Below the pieces are notes generated by a model, which was given only the letters and a program-made list of their open reading frames with translations, did not search any database and was not told the DNA's origin. From contig JAISKB010000006.1 of assembly GCA_031261085.1 (NCBI GenBank), positions 1 to 64,000 on the forward strand: 64,000 bases of DNA, read 5' to 3'. A program made the position numbers and the translations under genes. How positions within the stretch are numbered: the stretch's first letter is position 1; each line of letters starts with the position of its first letter. Source of the stretch: Christensenellaceae bacterium (GTDB lineage Bacteria; Bacillota; Clostridia; Christensenellales; CAG-138). Below, one piece after another: positions 24,354-35,084 of this stretch.

Positions 24354-27179
24354 CTATTTTATAAGAATTTGCTTAAGGTATTGCCCGGTATAGCTCTCGT
24401 TGCACGCCGCCACCTGCTCCGGCGTGCCGCAGCATACCACCGTGCCGCCGCGCTCCCCGCCCTCGGGGCCCAGGTCTATCACATAATCCGCGGTTTTAAT
24501 CACATCCAGGTTGTGCTCTATCACCAGCACCGTGCTGCCGCCCGCGGTCAGCCGCTGCAATATTTCCAGCAGCCGCTCCACATCCGCCACATGCAGGCCG
24601 GTGGTCGGCTCATCCAGCAAATATAAGGTTCTGCCGGTATCCCGCCGCGAAAGCTCGGTAGCCAGCTTTACGCGCTGCGCCTCGCCGCCCGAAAGCGTGG
24701 TGGAGGGCTGCCCCAGCCGCACATACCCAAGGCCCACATCATATAGCGTTTGCAGCTTTCTTTTGAGGCGGGGCAGCGGCGCAAAAAACGCGAGCGCCTC
24801 CTCCACCGTCATATCCAGCACCTCGGCGATGTTTTTGCCCTTATACTTTACCTCCAGCGTTTCGCGGTTGTAGCGCTTGCCCTTGCACACCTCGCAGGGC
24901 ACATACACATCCGACAAAAAATGCATTTCGATTTTAAGTATGCCATCCCCGCGGCAGGCCTCGCACCGCCCGCCCTTCACGTTAAAGCTGAAGCGGCCGT
25001 TTCCATACCCGCGCAGCTTCGCATCCGGCGCCATGGCAAACACCTCGCGTATCAAATCGAACAGCCCGGTATAGGTGGCCGGGTTGCTGCGCGGCGTACG
25101 CCCTATGGGGGATTGATCGATATCGATGATCTTATCGAGCAGCCCCACGCCCTCGATGGCGTCGTGGGTATCGGCCGGGCGTATTTTGGCGCGGTTGAGC
25201 TGCCGCAGCAGCGTTTTTCGAATAACCTCGTTCACCAGGCTGGATTTCCCGCTGCCGGATACGCCGGTAACGCAGGTGAATACGCCCAAGGGGATATCCA
25301 CATCGATATTTTTTAGGTTGTTGGCCCGTGCGCCCCGCACGCGCAAATACCGCTCCAGCGGCCGCCGCGCTTCGGGCAGGGCGATGCTGCGCTTGCCCGA
25401 AAGGAACTGGCCGGTGACGGAGGCCTCGCAGGCCATAATCTCCGCCGGCGTGCCCTGCGCCACGATTTCACCGCCGTGCTCCCCCGCGCCGGGGCCGATA
25501 TCCACGAGGTAATCCGCCGCGAGCATGGTTTCGGCATCGTGCTCCACCACGATCAGCGTGTTGCCCAAATCCCGCATGCCCTGCAGGGTATGCAGCAGGC
25601 GGGCGTTATCCCGCTGGTGCAGGCCTATGCTGGGTTCATCCAATATATACAGCACGCCCACCAGCCCGCTGCCGATTTGCGTGGCCAGCCGTATGCGCTG
25701 CGCTTCCCCGCCCGAAAGCGTGACCGCGCCCCGCGAGAGCGTAAGGTAGTCCAGCCCCACATCCACCAAAAAGCCCAGCCGGGCATTCAGCTCCTTAAAT
25801 ATCTGCTCGGCGATGATGCGCTCGGTAGGCGTCAGCTCCAGCGAGGTGATAAACGCCCGCGCGTCCCGCACGGTCATCTCGCTGAGCGCGGCGATGGAGG
25901 TGTCGCCCACGGTCACGGCCAGGCTTTCGGGCTTGAGCCGCTTGCCCTTGCACACCGGGCAGACCACGTTGGTCATAAACGTTTCTAATTCTTGCTTTAC
26001 AGGGTCGGATTGCGTCTCTTTATAGCGGCGCTCCAAATTGGGTATGATGCCCTCGAAGGCGGCATTGAACTCGCCGCTGCCAAATTCCCGTTGGTACGCA
26101 ACATGCATCTTTTCGCCGCCGGTGCCATAGAGTATGGCCTTTTGCGCCTTTTGCGGCAGTTCCATAAACGGCGTGTCCAGCGAAAAGCCATAGTGCTCCC
26201 CCAGCGCGCCAAGGTACATGCCCGCTATGCTGTTTTGCACCCCGCTCTGCCAGCCGCTCGCGCGGAGCGCGCCTTGCCGCAGCGAAAGCTCGGGGTGGGG
26301 CACAATCAGCGTTTCATCGAACTTTTGCAGCACGCCCAGCCCCGTGCAGTGCGGGCAGGCGCCAAACGGGTTGTTAAACGAAAACATGCGGGGCGTCAGC
26401 TCCTCGATGCTGATGCCGCAATCGGGGCAGGCATAATTTTGCGAAAACAGCAGCTCCTCGCCGCCCTGCACGGCCACGATGGCCAAACCGCTGCCAAACG
26501 CAAACGCCGTCTCCAGCGATTCGTTCAGGCGGCCCTCCATGCCCTGCTTCACGGCCAGCCTATCCACCACCACCTCGATGGTGTGCTTAAACGTCTTTTC
26601 GAGCTTGGGCACATCGCTGATATCGTATACCTCACCATCTACGCGCACGCGCACATAGCCGTCCTTGCGTATCTGCTCGAGCAGCTTCACATGCTCCCCC
26701 TTGCGGGCCCGCACGGCGGGAGCTATTACCTGTATGCGGGCGCCCTCGCCCAGCGCCATCACCTGGTCCACCACCTGATCGATGCTTTGCCGCGCAATGC
26801 GCTTGCCGCACTGCGGGCAATGCGGTATACCCATGCGGGCATACAGCAGGCGGAGATAATCGTGTATCTCGGTAACGGTGCCCACCGTGGAGCGCGGGTT
26901 TTTGGATGTGCTTTTTTGGTCTATGCTGATGGCGGGGGACAGGCCTTCGATATAGTCGACCTCCGGCTTTTCCATCTGCCCCAAAAATTGGCGCGCGTAG
27001 GAGGATAGGGATTCCATATACCGCCGCTGCCCCTCGGCGTAGAGCGTATCGAAGGCCAGCGACGATTTGCCGCTGCCCGAAAGGCCCGTGAACACGATGA
27101 ATTTATTGCGGGGCAGCGTAAGGTCTATGTTTTTTAGGTTGTGCTCCCGCGCGCCCTTTATGCGTAGTTCTTCTTTCAT
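24354..27179 (-). CDS. uvrA: excinuclease ABC subunit A
   Basis: Damage-recognition ATPase of nucleotide excision repair. 941 residues, the normal length. Two ABC modules: Walker [21 protein letters not shown] (~31-50) and [15 protein letters not shown] (~640), with signature [18 protein letters not shown] (~488) and [19 protein letters not shown] (~830). Zinc fingers: [24 protein letters not shown] (~255-285), CPVC (~410) and [21 protein letters not shown] (~738-765). N-terminus is [20 protein letters not shown]. It follows uvrB by 78 bases. Confidence 0.98.
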   Translation of the reverse strand: MKEELRIKGAREHNLKNIDLTLPRNKFIVFTGLSGSGKSSLAFDTLYAEGQRRYMESLSSYARQFLGQMEKPEVDYIEGLSPAISIDQKSTSKNPRSTVGTVTEIHDYLRLLYARMGIPHCPQCGKRIARQSIDQVVDQVMALGEGARIQVIAPAVRARKGEHVKLLEQIRKDGYVRVRVDGEVYDISDVPKLEKTFKHTIEVVVDRLAVKQGMEGRLNESLETAFAFGSGLAIVAVQGGEELLFSQNYACPDCGISIEELTPRMFSFNNPFGACPHCTGLGVLQKFDETLIVPHPELSLRQGALRASGWQSGVQNSIAGMYLGALGEHYGFSLDTPFMELPQKAQKAILYGTGGEKMHVAYQREFGSGEFNAAFEGIIPNLERRYKETQSDPVKQELETFMTNVVCPVCKGKRLKPESLAVTVGDTSIAALSEMTVRDARAFITSLELTPTERIIAEQIFKELNARLGFLVDVGLDYLTLSRGAVTLSGGEAQRIRLATQIGSGLVGVLYILDEPSIGLHQRDNARLLHTLQGMRDLGNTLIVVEHDAETMLAADYLVDIGPGAGEHGGEIVAQGTPAEIMACEASVTGQFLSGKRSIALPEARRPLERYLRVRGARANNLKNIDVDIPLGVFTCVTGVSGSGKSSLVNEVIRKTLLRQLNRAKIRPADTHDAIEGVGLLDKIIDIDQSPIGRTPRSNPATYTGLFDLIREVFAMAPDAKLRGYGNGRFSFNVKGGRCEACRGDGILKIEMHFLSDVYVPCEVCKGKRYNRETLEVKYKGKNIAEVLDMTVEEALAFFAPLPRLKRKLQTLYDVGLGYVRLGQPSTTLSGGEAQRVKLATELSRRDTGRTLYLLDEPTTGLHVADVERLLEILQRLTAGGSTVLVIEHNLDVIKTADYVIDLGPEGGERGGTVVCCGTPEQVAACNESYTGQYLKQILIK

Positions 27180-27257
27180 ATGCCAGCTTTTACAAACTTT
27201 CTTTTTATATAAAATTTATTGCAATCGTTGTATGAATACGGGGTTTGCGCCGCTTGC

Positions 27258-29285
27258 CTACTTGCGCGTGCGCCCGCGCGCGGGCTTGCGGCTGCCCGGC
27301 ATGCCGGCGGCAATCTTCTTTTCTTGCTTCTGCCCGGTAAGGTCAAACAGCTGGTCGCGCAGCTTGGCGGCGGTCTCGAAGTCGAGCTCGGCGGCGGCCT
27401 GCCGCATCTGCTGCTGAATCAACTCGGCCTTGGCTTGCTTTTCATCGGCCGAAAGCTCCGCTTCTTTGGGCTTGCCGCTTATCTCCAATATGCCGTGCAC
27501 GGCCTTCACGATGCTCTGCGGCACAATGCCGTGCGCCTCGTTGTGCGCCCGCTGCTTTTCGCGGCGGCGCTCGGTTTCGCCCATGGCAAACCGCATGCTG
27601 GGCGTGACCACATCGGCATACATAATCACTCGGCCCTCCACATTGCGCGCCGCGCGGCCAATGGTTTGCACAAGGGAGGTGCCGGAGCGCAAAAAGCCCT
27701 CTTTATCGGCATCCAATATGGCTACAAGCCCCACCTCGGGTAAATCCAGCCCCTCGCGCAGCAGGTTGATACCCACCAGCACGTCAAACTCGCCCAGGCG
27801 CAGGTCGCGTATGATCTCCATGCGCTCGATGGTTTCGATATCGCTGTGCATATACCGCACGCGCACACCCAAGGCATCCAGGTATTCGGTAAGGCTTTCG
27901 GCCATGCGCTTGGTAAGCGTGGTGACCAGCGTGCGGTACCCCAAAGCCGCCACCTTGCGCACCTCGCCCAGCAGGTCATCCACCTGCCCCTTGGTGGGGC
28001 GCAGCTCCACTGGCGGGTCTATCAGCCCCGTGGGGCGTATAATCTGCTCCACCACCTGCGTGGCGCGGCCCAGCTCATAATCCGCCGGGGTAGCGCTTAC
28101 GCACAGCAGCTGGTGCACGCGCTCGCTGAATTCATCGAACTTGAGCGGGCGGTTGTCGAAAGCGCTGGGGATGCGAAAGCCATATTCCACCAGCTCGGTT
28201 TTGCGGGAAAAATCGCCTTGATACATGGCCCGTATTTGGGGCAGCGTCACATGCGACTCGTCGATAATCACCAAATAATCATCGGGGAAGTAATCCAGCA
28301 GCGTAAACGGCGGCTGCCCGGGCTTGCGCCCGTCAAAATAGCGCGAGTAGTTTTCGATGCCCTGGCAATAGCCTATCTCCTTGAGCATCTCCATATCATA
28401 CTGCGTGCGCTGCTCCAGCCGCTGCGCTTCCAAAAGCTTGCCCTGCCCCCGCAGCTCGTCCACGCGGGCCTGCATATCATGCTCGATTTCTTCGAGGGCG
28501 GCCTCTAATTTATCGCGCCCGGTGGCATAGTGCGTGGCCGGGAAAATCGCCACATGGCTCCTATCCAGCAATATTTCGCCGGTGGTCACGTTCACCTCGC
28601 TGATGCGCTCCACCTCATCGCCAAAGAATTCTATCCGCAGCGCTTTTTCGGACCAGTTTGCCGGGAAAACCTCCAGCACATCCCCCTTGGCGCGGAAGGT
28701 GCCCCGCGCGAAGTCGTATTCGTTGCGCTGGTATTGGATATCCACCAAGCGGCGCAGCACCTCATCCCGCTCGATGCGCATGCCGCGCCGGAGCGATATG
28801 GAGAGCCGCAGATATTCTTCGGGGTCGCCCAGGGCATAGATGCAGCTGACCGACGCCACGATAATCACATCCCGCCGCTCGTTGAGCGCGCAGGTTGCGC
28901 TGTGGCGGAGCTTGTCTATCTCATCGTTGACGGTGGCTACCTTTTCGATATAGGTATCCGACGCGGCGATATACGCCTCGGGCTGATAGTAATCGTAGTA
29001 GCTCACGAAGTACTCCACCGCGCTGCCCGGGAAAAATTCTTTAAACTCGCCGCACAGCTGCGCCGCCAGCGTTTTATTGTGCGCGATAACCAGCGTGGGC
29101 TTTTGCACACGCTCTATCACTTTGGCCATGGTGAAGGTTTTGCCGCTGCCGGTCACGCCCAGCAGCACCTGTACAGCATCCCCCTTTTCAACACCGTGCG
29201 CAAGCGCGTCTATCGCCTGGGGCTGATCGCCCTGCGGCTCGAAGGGGGCCACCACTTTAAATTGGTTCCCGGTTTCAGAATTCAA
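27258..29285 (-). CDS. uvrB: excinuclease ABC subunit B
   Basis: DNA helicase-like subunit that verifies the lesion and loads UvrC. 675 residues. Walker [18 protein letters not shown] (~42), the beta-hairpin [20 protein letters not shown] (~94-113), DEXX-type IDESH (~338), motif [16 protein letters not shown] (~540) and the C-terminal UVR motif ([20 protein letters not shown]). The tail is basic ([11 protein letters not shown]). The start at 29285 is TTG and overlaps the preceding Dabb gene by 11 bases. Confidence 0.97.
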   Translation of the reverse strand: MNSETGNQFKVVAPFEPQGDQPQAIDALAHGVEKGDAVQVLLGVTGSGKTFTMAKVIERVQKPTLVIAHNKTLAAQLCGEFKEFFPGSAVEYFVSYYDYYQPEAYIAASDTYIEKVATVNDEIDKLRHSATCALNERRDVIIVASVSCIYALGDPEEYLRLSISLRRGMRIERDEVLRRLVDIQYQRNEYDFARGTFRAKGDVLEVFPANWSEKALRIEFFGDEVERISEVNVTTGEILLDRSHVAIFPATHYATGRDKLEAALEEIEHDMQARVDELRGQGKLLEAQRLEQRTQYDMEMLKEIGYCQGIENYSRYFDGRKPGQPPFTLLDYFPDDYLVIIDESHVTLPQIRAMYQGDFSRKTELVEYGFRIPSAFDNRPLKFDEFSERVHQLLCVSATPADYELGRATQVVEQIIRPTGLIDPPVELRPTKGQVDDLLGEVRKVAALGYRTLVTTLTKRMAESLTEYLDALGVRVRYMHSDIETIERMEIIRDLRLGEFDVLVGINLLREGLDLPEVGLVAILDADKEGFLRSGTSLVQTIGRAARNVEGRVIMYADVVTPSMRFAMGETERRREKQRAHNEAHGIVPQSIVKAVHGILEISGKPKEAELSADEKQAKAELIQQQMRQAAAELDFETAAKLRDQLFDLTGQKQEKKIAAGMPGSRKPARGRTRK

Positions 29286-29556
29286 AGTCTACCGCTACCG
29301 TCTTTTCGATGTATTTGTGCGCAAGCTCTTTTATCTTCACATGCTCGGGGTGGCTGGCATATACCTCCAGCGCCGCCCTATCCTGCAGGGTTGCAATCAG
29401 CGCCAGGTCGTAGCTGCGCTCGCTATGCAAAAAGTCCGCGCCCGCCTCCATGCTTACAAGCCCCGGCACCTTGCCCACCAGCGCCCTAAGCAGGGGGGCT
29501 ATCACCTGCGCCTGCTGCGGCTGGGTATACTTATGGAACACGATATGCCTGATCAT
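29275..29556 (-). CDS. Dabb (stress-responsive alpha/beta barrel) family protein
   Basis: 93-residue ferredoxin-like barrel monomer, probably dimeric. [12 protein letters not shown] at the start, [20 protein letters not shown] in the middle and [20 protein letters not shown] near the end are typical of the Dabb family (PF07876). Roles in the family vary and the substrate is not deducible. The SD AAAAGGAGAAACT is strong. It overlaps the uvrB start by 11 bases and so leads the uvrB-uvrA unit. Confidence 0.88.
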   Translation of the reverse strand: MIRHIVFHKYTQPQQAQVIAPLLRALVGKVPGLVSMEAGADFLHSERSYDLALIATLQDRAALEVYASHPEHVKIKELAHKYIEKTVAVDFEF

Positions 29557-29768
29557 AGTTTCTCCTTTTGGTATAGTTTTACCTTATAGTATAGTCTATC
29601 ATATTTACTCGAAAAGGCAACCTGCAGCAACCCCAAATTTTGCAGGCGGAACCAATATGTCACCATCGTTTTAAATATGCGTTTATGCTACGATATATGC
29701 AAGGTCACCGCAAGCGCAAACGCGCGGCAAAAGGATTGCTTTCCCGCCCATCGCAGAAAGGAACCATA

Positions 29769-29945
29769 ATGATGAACACCCTGTTCACCCTATATGTGGG
29801 GCTAATACCCATCGTGCCGCTTATAGGCGCCGAAATATTCAAGCGCCGCCAAAACGCCGCCCGCCGCAACCTGTGCTACGGCCTGTTTGCGCTGCAGCTG
29901 CTGCTGAGCATCGCCTGCATCGCGGCCTATCACCGCATGGGGTAG
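29769..29945 (+). CDS. small two-helix membrane protein
   Basis: 58 residues from the second-choice ATG at 29769, which has GAAAGGA seven bases upstream (a longer frame to 29640 lacks an SD). Two hydrophobic segments (TLFTLYVGLIPIVPLIGAEI and CYGLFALQLLLSIACIAAY) flank a basic loop KRRQNAARRN. No family is recognised. It lies alone on the plus strand and ends 20 bases before a strong bidirectional terminator. Confidence 0.6.
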   Translation: MMNTLFTLYVGLIPIVPLIGAEIFKRRQNAARRNLCYGLFALQLLLSIACIAAYHRMG

Positions 29946-29963
29946 CGCCTAAAAGGCAACGCC

Positions 29964-29991
29964 AAAGCCCGCCAAGCTGGCGGGCTTTAAA
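29964..29991. terminator. bidirectional terminator
   Basis: AAAGCCCGCC-aagct-GGCGGGCTTT, almost identical to 1528-1552. It serves the small plus-strand gene and, read on the minus strand, the surface-protein gene at 30018. Confidence 0.8.
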
Positions 29992-30017
29992 GTTGCTGTA
30001 TCGCTATATCCAACCGC

Positions 30018-31460
30018 TTACTTCGCGCTTTGCCGTTTTTTATTGAACACCACAAATGCCACGGCAGCACTGCCCGCCATGCAAAGCAGCCAAGCCGCGC
30101 CCGCGCCCTCCCCCGTTTTGGGGGGCTGTATGGGCAGGGGCAGTGTCACAATACCATTATCGTCGTCATCGTCGTTCGAGCTCGACCGGCCGCCCGCAAT
30201 AGCAAACTTCGCGTTGGGGTTTGCGGTCACGGTAATATCCGCGTTGCCCGTTAGGGCGCTTGCCGGTATCGTGATGTCGAAGGCCGCCGATGATCCGGCT
30301 ATGGGCGTGCCGCCGAAGGTAATCGTAATAACATCGCCGCTGCCCGCTCCATCTGCCGTGGCCGTCACGCCCGCGGGCAGGCTGGAAAACCAGCTTGCGG
30401 CATCAACTCCTGTAAGCCCGCCCGAATCCACCGTTTCGCCTGTGAGCGTGATGGTGGCGGTTTGCCCTGCGGTCAGCGCCGTTCCCGCCGTGCCAGTGAT
30501 GGTCACGTTGGCAACGACCGCGAACGGTTCTGTGGTAAGCTTTACATATTTATCTGAAGCGCTATAGCTGTACGGCGTAGCGGTGGAGAGCGTCGGCTCG
30601 CCGCCGGGAGCGCTCGTCGTGGTATTCGTCCAATAGACGTAGGGCGCGGCGCTCACAACCGCGGCAGTCCCATCAAAGAACGCATTGGTTTTGCCAATGG
30701 CCGTCATCGTGCCGCTTGCAAACGTAAAAGTCCCAGAATCTTCAAATATGCCATAGCCATAAACCGAACCGGCAATTCCGGTGGCGGTCAGCGTGCCGCC
30801 GCTTACGGTGCCGCCATTAAAATTAAACACGCCAATGCTCTCCCCCGCCGCGCCGCCCGTGGCGTTGACCGTACCGCCGGAAAGTGCAAAAGTATCACAG
30901 CGCAGCCCGTAAGAGGTGCTTGGCGCGCTGCCGCCGGTGGCGTTGACCGTACCGTTGTTTACGGTGATATCGTAAATGGCTATTCCGAGTGACATGCTGT
31001 CGCTGCCTGTAGGCTTACCGCCGACCCCGTTTAAGGTTCCGCCTCCCTCGATGATCACGCTGTCGGTTGATGGGGTGTATATGCCGTATGATGTAACATC
31101 CGGTTTCACTGTGGTACTGCGGAAGGTGTTGGTGCTTCCATTCGTCAGGTCGATTGTCAAGTTCCCACCTACAATCAGCAACGCCGCCGGCGCGGAGGTT
31201 TCCCACACAAAGCCGTCCAAACTGAGGGTGCTTGTTGGGCCATCCCAGCTCCATGCGCCAGGTTGCCCGGTATATTCGGTATCAGTACCTGGGTCTAAAA
31301 TTTCGTTGCCGTTACTGTCCTCGTAAAACTTGCCGTCTGCAACGTTAAAGAAGAGGGTATGCGTGCCCGTCGCCGCGAACGCTGCCGAGGGCAGCAGGGC
31401 GAATACCATCACCGCCGCCAGCAACAGGGGGAGTGCCTTTGCGCCTTTTATCCTTTTCAT
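30018..31460 (-). CDS. cell-wall-anchored surface protein with QPPKTG sorting signal
   Basis: 480 residues. The signal peptide (KGAKALPLLLAAVMVFALLP, cleavage after SAAFAA) is a near copy of that of the 1582 protein. Residues ~30-310 are Gly/Thr/Ser-rich with beta-helix-like repeats (GGTVNATGGS, GGTLTATGIAG). A repeated Ig-like domain follows (NVTITGTAGTALTAGQTATI, ~325-430), then an Asp-rich spacer (SSNDDDDDNG), QPPKTG, a hydrophobic stretch and KKRQSAK. Probably sortase-anchored. Upstream is a tetranucleotide repeat at the predicted transcription start, which suggests variable expression. Function beyond surface display unknown. Confidence 0.82.
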   Translation of the reverse strand: MKRIKGAKALPLLLAAVMVFALLPSAAFAATGTHTLFFNVADGKFYEDSNGNEILDPGTDTEYTGQPGAWSWDGPTSTLSLDGFVWETSAPAALLIVGGNLTIDLTNGSTNTFRSTTVKPDVTSYGIYTPSTDSVIIEGGGTLNGVGGKPTGSDSMSLGIAIYDITVNNGTVNATGGSAPSTSYGLRCDTFALSGGTVNATGGAAGESIGVFNFNGGTVSGGTLTATGIAGSVYGYGIFEDSGTFTFASGTMTAIGKTNAFFDGTAAVVSAAPYVYWTNTTTSAPGGEPTLSTATPYSYSASDKYVKLTTEPFAVVANVTITGTAGTALTAGQTATITLTGETVDSGGLTGVDAASWFSSLPAGVTATADGAGSGDVITITFGGTPIAGSSAAFDITIPASALTGNADITVTANPNAKFAIAGGRSSSNDDDDDNGIVTLPLPIQPPKTGEGAGAAWLLCMAGSAAVAFVVFNKKRQSAK

Positions 31461-31581
31461 CTCAATCCACGCTCCTTACAAATGTCGTTTTGCTAAAAAA
31501 AGACGCTTCTTTCACGCAAGAAACGCCCCCGTTGTTATGCTGTATTCTGTTTTGACGGAACCCCAAATAGACGCAGCTAGC

Positions 31582-31603
31582 GTCTGTCTGTCTGTCTGTC
31601 TGT
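31582..31603. repeat. CAGA/GTCT tetranucleotide tract
   Basis: Five and a half perfect GTCT units on the plus strand (CAGA on the minus strand), 3-24 bases downstream of a -10 element for the surface protein gene. Confidence 0.95.
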
Positions 31604-31605
31604 GG

Positions 31606-31634
31606 ATTGTGGCGGGTAGAATCATGTTTGTCAA
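31606..31634 (-). promoter_or_regulatory. promoter of the 30018 surface protein gene
   Basis: Minus strand TTGACA, 17 bases, CACAAT. The expected transcription start falls inside the CAGA tract, leaving a ~140-base leader. Confidence 0.5.
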
Positions 31635-31734
31635 CCCCTTACTACAACGCGCTTCACAATAATGGCTATATACCATTATATTGTATACCCCTGTGCCGCG
31701 TTTGTAAAGGAAAAACACAAATCGCCGCCCTATT

Positions 31735-32502
31735 TTAATGATTCATTTCATAAATATAGGCCAGGCCCTGCAGCGTAAGCGTGGGGTTCACGCAGTCGAT
31801 GCGGTCGGTATCGCTGGCGATCATGCCGCTCATGCCGCCCGTGGCCACGGTTTTTAGCCTGCAGCCCAGCTCGCCCTCGATTTGGCGTATGATATAATCC
31901 ACCTGCCCCACATAACCGCGTATCACGCCGGAGCGGATGTTATCCTCGGTATTGGTGCCTATGATTTTGTCGGGCTTGCCCAGCTCCACCTTGTTGAGCA
32001 TGGCCGCCTTTTCCACCAGCGCATCCGAGGATACCATGATGCCGGGGCAAATCACGCCGCCCAAAAATTTGCCATCGGCCGACACCACCGAAAAGCTGGT
32101 GGCCGTGCCAAAGTCCACCACGATGAGCGGGCCGCCATACATGCGGTACGCCGCCACCGCGTTGCATATGCGGTCGGCGCCCAGCTTATCCGGCTGGTCA
32201 TATTGCAGCGTGAGGCCAAGCTTAAGCCGCGGGCTGACCAACAGCGGCTTCAGGCCGTGAAAGTACAGCGCGCACATATGCTCCGTCGTATAGTTGATGC
32301 TGGGTATAACCGAGGATACGATGATGCCATCCACCGATGCGGTGGGGATGCGCAGGTGCCTGAAAAACGCCTCCAAATGCACGCCGTATTCATCGGCCGT
32401 GCGCTTGGTATCGGTGGTGAGCCGCCACGAGTGCTGCAGCACGCCGTTTTCGAACAGGCCGGTTTTAATGTTGGTATTGCCTATATCCATAACCAAAAGC
32501 AT
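31735..32502 (-). CDS. coaX: type III pantothenate kinase
   Basis: First step of coenzyme A synthesis: phosphorylates pantothenate. 255 residues, usual for CoaX. N-terminal phosphate loop MLLVMDIGNTNIKTGLFENG, then LGADRICNAVAAYRMYGG (~108-125), VVDFGTATSFSVVSADGKFL (~130-149) with the catalytic-type Asp, and TGGMSGMIASD near the C-terminus. Needs a monovalent cation as known for the family. SD AGGAGATTACTT. It follows an ECF S component by 30 bases, pointing to import of a CoA precursor. Confidence 0.96.
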   Translation of the reverse strand: MLLVMDIGNTNIKTGLFENGVLQHSWRLTTDTKRTADEYGVHLEAFFRHLRIPTASVDGIIVSSVIPSINYTTEHMCALYFHGLKPLLVSPRLKLGLTLQYDQPDKLGADRICNAVAAYRMYGGPLIVVDFGTATSFSVVSADGKFLGGVICPGIMVSSDALVEKAAMLNKVELGKPDKIIGTNTEDNIRSGVIRGYVGQVDYIIRQIEGELGCRLKTVATGGMSGMIASDTDRIDCVNPTLTLQGLAYIYEMNH

Positions 32503-32532
32503 AAGTAATCTCCTATCGGCGCAAAATGCGCG

Positions 32533-33168
32533 TTACCCGCGCCGTGATTTTGTGACCGCCTGCAGCGCCTTGCCCGCCGCACAGCAGAGTATGACCGCGA
32601 CGACGGCCTCCAGCACGCCATTGAGCGCCACGATGCCCAACAGCGCTTGCAGCAGCGCCGCCGCGCCCTTGCCCGCCACGCCCATAACCCGCGCGGTCTG
32701 CTCAAACGCCAAAAGGTACAGCCCACCCAAAAACAGCACGGTGTTGGTAGCGGTGCCCACCAGCGCCGCCGCGCCCATGCCCAGCATATCCTTGCCGGCG
32801 GCGGCCAGCGCGCGGTAGGTAAGCGCGGCAAACAGGCCGGCCAATATGCGCGGCAAAAACAGTATGGCCAGTATGAGCACCAGGTTATAAACGCCAAAGC
32901 CCGTGCCCGTACCCAGTATGATGGCCGAGGTGGCATCCGGCATGGTGAAGCAGGCGATGAAGCTGACCAGCCCAAAGAAGAACCCAAACAGCGCGCCGCC
33001 CTTGGGCCCCAGCTGGAACCCGCCCACGATAACCGGGATATGCACCGTGGTGATGGCCGCGATGGGCAAATAGATAAACCCTATCTCCGGCGTGAGGCCC
33101 AGCAAAAATATCAGCGCGATAAACAGCGCGTAGAGCACCAGTGTGCGGGTGTTGCTTTGCTCATGCAT
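32533..33168 (-). CDS. ECF transporter S component, probably pantothenate/vitamin
   Basis: About 211 residues from the ATG at 33168 (MHEQSNTRTLVLYALFIALI), which has AAAGGAGC eight bases upstream. Five to six hydrophobic segments, with the GFQLGPKGGALFGFFFGLVS and FNLVL-type patterns of S components that bind the shared EcfT/A1/A2 module through Ala-rich helix 1. The substrate is inferred as pantothenate because coaX follows in the same transcript; this would make it a PanT-like component. No EcfA/T genes are in the window. Confidence 0.82.
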   Translation of the reverse strand: MHEQSNTRTLVLYALFIALIFLLGLTPEIGFIYLPIAAITTVHIPVIVGGFQLGPKGGALFGFFFGLVSFIACFTMPDATSAIILGTGTGFGVYNLVLILAILFLPRILAGLFAALTYRALAAAGKDMLGMGAAALVGTATNTVLFLGGLYLLAFEQTARVMGVAGKGAAALLQALLGIVALNGVLEAVVAVILCCAAGKALQAVTKSRRG

Positions 33169-33293
33169 AAAAATGCTCCTTTGTTTGGGATGCTGCATAC
33201 AATCCCCTGCCATAAAAATCTACTTCCCTATCTTAACATATCCACTTGCTCCCGTAAACCTTGCATTGTTTCAAGAATCGTCATAATATAGGC

Positions 33294-33323
33294 TTTACAT
33301 CGGGTAAAAAAATACCTTATAAT
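33294..33323 (+). promoter_or_regulatory. promoter of the third VanW gene
   Basis: TTTACA, 18 bases, TATAAT, ~85 bases before the start codon. Confidence 0.6.
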
Positions 33324-33409
33324 TGGAATGGAATATTGCAATCCGTTAATACCCGGCGCGCGGGTTATGGTATGCGCCCGTTAGCGATAGGAAGGACAAG
33401 TTATAACGT

Positions 33410-35041
33410 ATGGAAACAGAGACGAAAACCGCGCAAAACCGCAAAAAGAAGAAGAAAAAGGCTAAAGCCTCCCCGCTCAAGGTCGTATTGATCGTGCTGA
33501 CCTGCCTGTTGGTGGGCGTGGGCGGCACCTTTGGCTATTTCTATTTTAACGGCCAATATAAAGAAAACCTGCGCAGCGTCATAATCGAGGCGGATACCTT
33601 TAGGGAGGGCGTCACCATAAACGGGGTCGACCTTGCCAACAAAACGCTGGAGGAAGCGCGCAGCGCGATGGCCGCCGTCGAAAAGGACATCCGCAATGGC
33701 ATACAGTTCAATTTTTTGTGCGACGGCAAACAATATTTGGCCGACAGCACCTACTTCGATATCACCTTCAACACCGAAAGCGTGCTGACCGAGGCCATGG
33801 CGCTGGCGCGCGCCGGCGAGCTGGATGCCCTGCAGGATGAGCTCGAGGATATCAAAACCAACGGCCGCGAGTACACCATCGAATATACGGCCCTGCCCAC
33901 CCGGGTAGAAGCGTTCATCCATTCGTTTGCCGATACGCTGACCACCGAGCCGGTGCCCGCTTTTGTGGCGGTAAAGCCGCTTGAGGTCAACAGCGATACC
34001 AAGGTGCAAAACGCGGTCAACATCGCGCTGCCCGAAGGTGTGACCGATAAACGGGATCTGTTCTTCGATTTCACAGCCGCCGTGGAGGGCTATGGCGTAG
34101 ATATCGAGGGCTTACTGGCCACCGTGGCGACGCGTGCCGCCAACCAGGACTTTGGCGATGTAACCGCGGCCATGACCAATATCCCCGCCGACGTTACGAT
34201 AGATACCTTGCGGGATTCGCTGGTGCTGCGCGGCCGCGCCTTTACCTCCTTCAAATCCACACGGGGGAATTCCAACCGCGTGTTCAACCTTAAAAAAGCC
34301 TGCGGCCTGGTGTATGGCACGGTGCTGCAGCCCGAAGAGGTGTTTTCCGCCAATACCGCTTTGGGCGACCGTACCGAGCGCCTGGGCTGGAAGATGGCCC
34401 CCGCGGTAATAGGCGGCGGCTCCGCCACCGAAGATCAACCCGGCGGCGGCGTATGCCAAATATCCACCACCATGTATAACGCGGTGCTCAAGGGCGACTT
34501 AGAGGTGACGTACCGCCGCAACCACAGCAGCCGCAGCGGTTATATCGACGGCGGGCTGGATGCCACCATCAACACCGGCACCATCGACTTCAACTGGAAG
34601 AACAACACCGAGCACCCGGTATATGTATTCTGCTGGGTCGATACCTCCGACTATACCGTGGTGTGCGAAATATATGGCGATCCCTTCCCGGATACATTCG
34701 ATACCATCGAGCTGCGTTCCGAATTGGTAGAAACGCTCCCCTCCGGCCCCGTTGAATATCAGGTGCTCAGCTCGCTGTCCTCGCCATTTTGGGCAAAGGC
34801 CAAGGCCGCCAAGGATGGATATGTGTACAAGAGCTTCGCCACCTACAAAAAGAACGGCGCCGAGGTAGAAACCCGTGAAATCGCCACCAGCAAGTATAAC
34901 GCGCATGCGCTCACCTACTATGTGTGGCCCGGCTTTATGTCAGACTCGCCATTGCAGGATGCCTACGAGCTCACGCTGGATGCGGGCTCCAACCAATATG
35001 TGCTCAAAAACCCCGTGCTGTCCGATGCCGAGGTGCAATAG
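33410..35041 (+). CDS. VanW-domain membrane-anchored protein
   Basis: 543 residues. A very basic tail (RKKKKKKAKASPLK), one membrane helix (~25-48, VVLIVLTCLLVGVGGTFGYF), a PG_binding_4-like segment (GVTINGVDLANKTLEEARSA, ~67-86), a ~200-residue middle part, then the VanW domain with PGGGVCQISTTMYNAVLKGD (~344-363) and HSSRSGYIDGGLDATINTG. It ends with a beta-rich tail. Same architecture as the 14851 protein. GGAAGG is ~14 bases before the ATG, somewhat far. Ended by a strong terminator. Confidence 0.9.
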   Translation: METETKTAQNRKKKKKKAKASPLKVVLIVLTCLLVGVGGTFGYFYFNGQYKENLRSVIIEADTFREGVTINGVDLANKTLEEARSAMAAVEKDIRNGIQFNFLCDGKQYLADSTYFDITFNTESVLTEAMALARAGELDALQDELEDIKTNGREYTIEYTALPTRVEAFIHSFADTLTTEPVPAFVAVKPLEVNSDTKVQNAVNIALPEGVTDKRDLFFDFTAAVEGYGVDIEGLLATVATRAANQDFGDVTAAMTNIPADVTIDTLRDSLVLRGRAFTSFKSTRGNSNRVFNLKKACGLVYGTVLQPEEVFSANTALGDRTERLGWKMAPAVIGGGSATEDQPGGGVCQISTTMYNAVLKGDLEVTYRRNHSSRSGYIDGGLDATINTGTIDFNWKNNTEHPVYVFCWVDTSDYTVVCEIYGDPFPDTFDTIELRSELVETLPSGPVEYQVLSSLSSPFWAKAKAAKDGYVYKSFATYKKNGAEVETREIATSKYNAHALTYYVWPGFMSDSPLQDAYELTLDAGSNQYVLKNPVLSDAEVQ

Positions 35042-35053
35042 GGTATACCGATG

Positions 35054-35083
35054 CAAAAAAGCGGCGCAAGCCGCTTTTTTGTT
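35054..35083. terminator. bidirectional terminator after the third VanW gene
   Basis: AAAAAAGCGGC-gcaa-GCCGCTTTTTT. Confidence 0.9.
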
Positions 35084-35084
35084 T

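Noticed and set aside
25992..27008. 338-residue plus-strand frame
   Set aside because: Antisense of uvrA, kept open by high GC third positions; no SD or family similarity.
31512..31718. 68-residue minus-strand frame across the CAGA tract
   Set aside because: No SD; it covers the promoter region of the surface-protein gene. A phase-variable leader peptide remains conceivable but unsupported.
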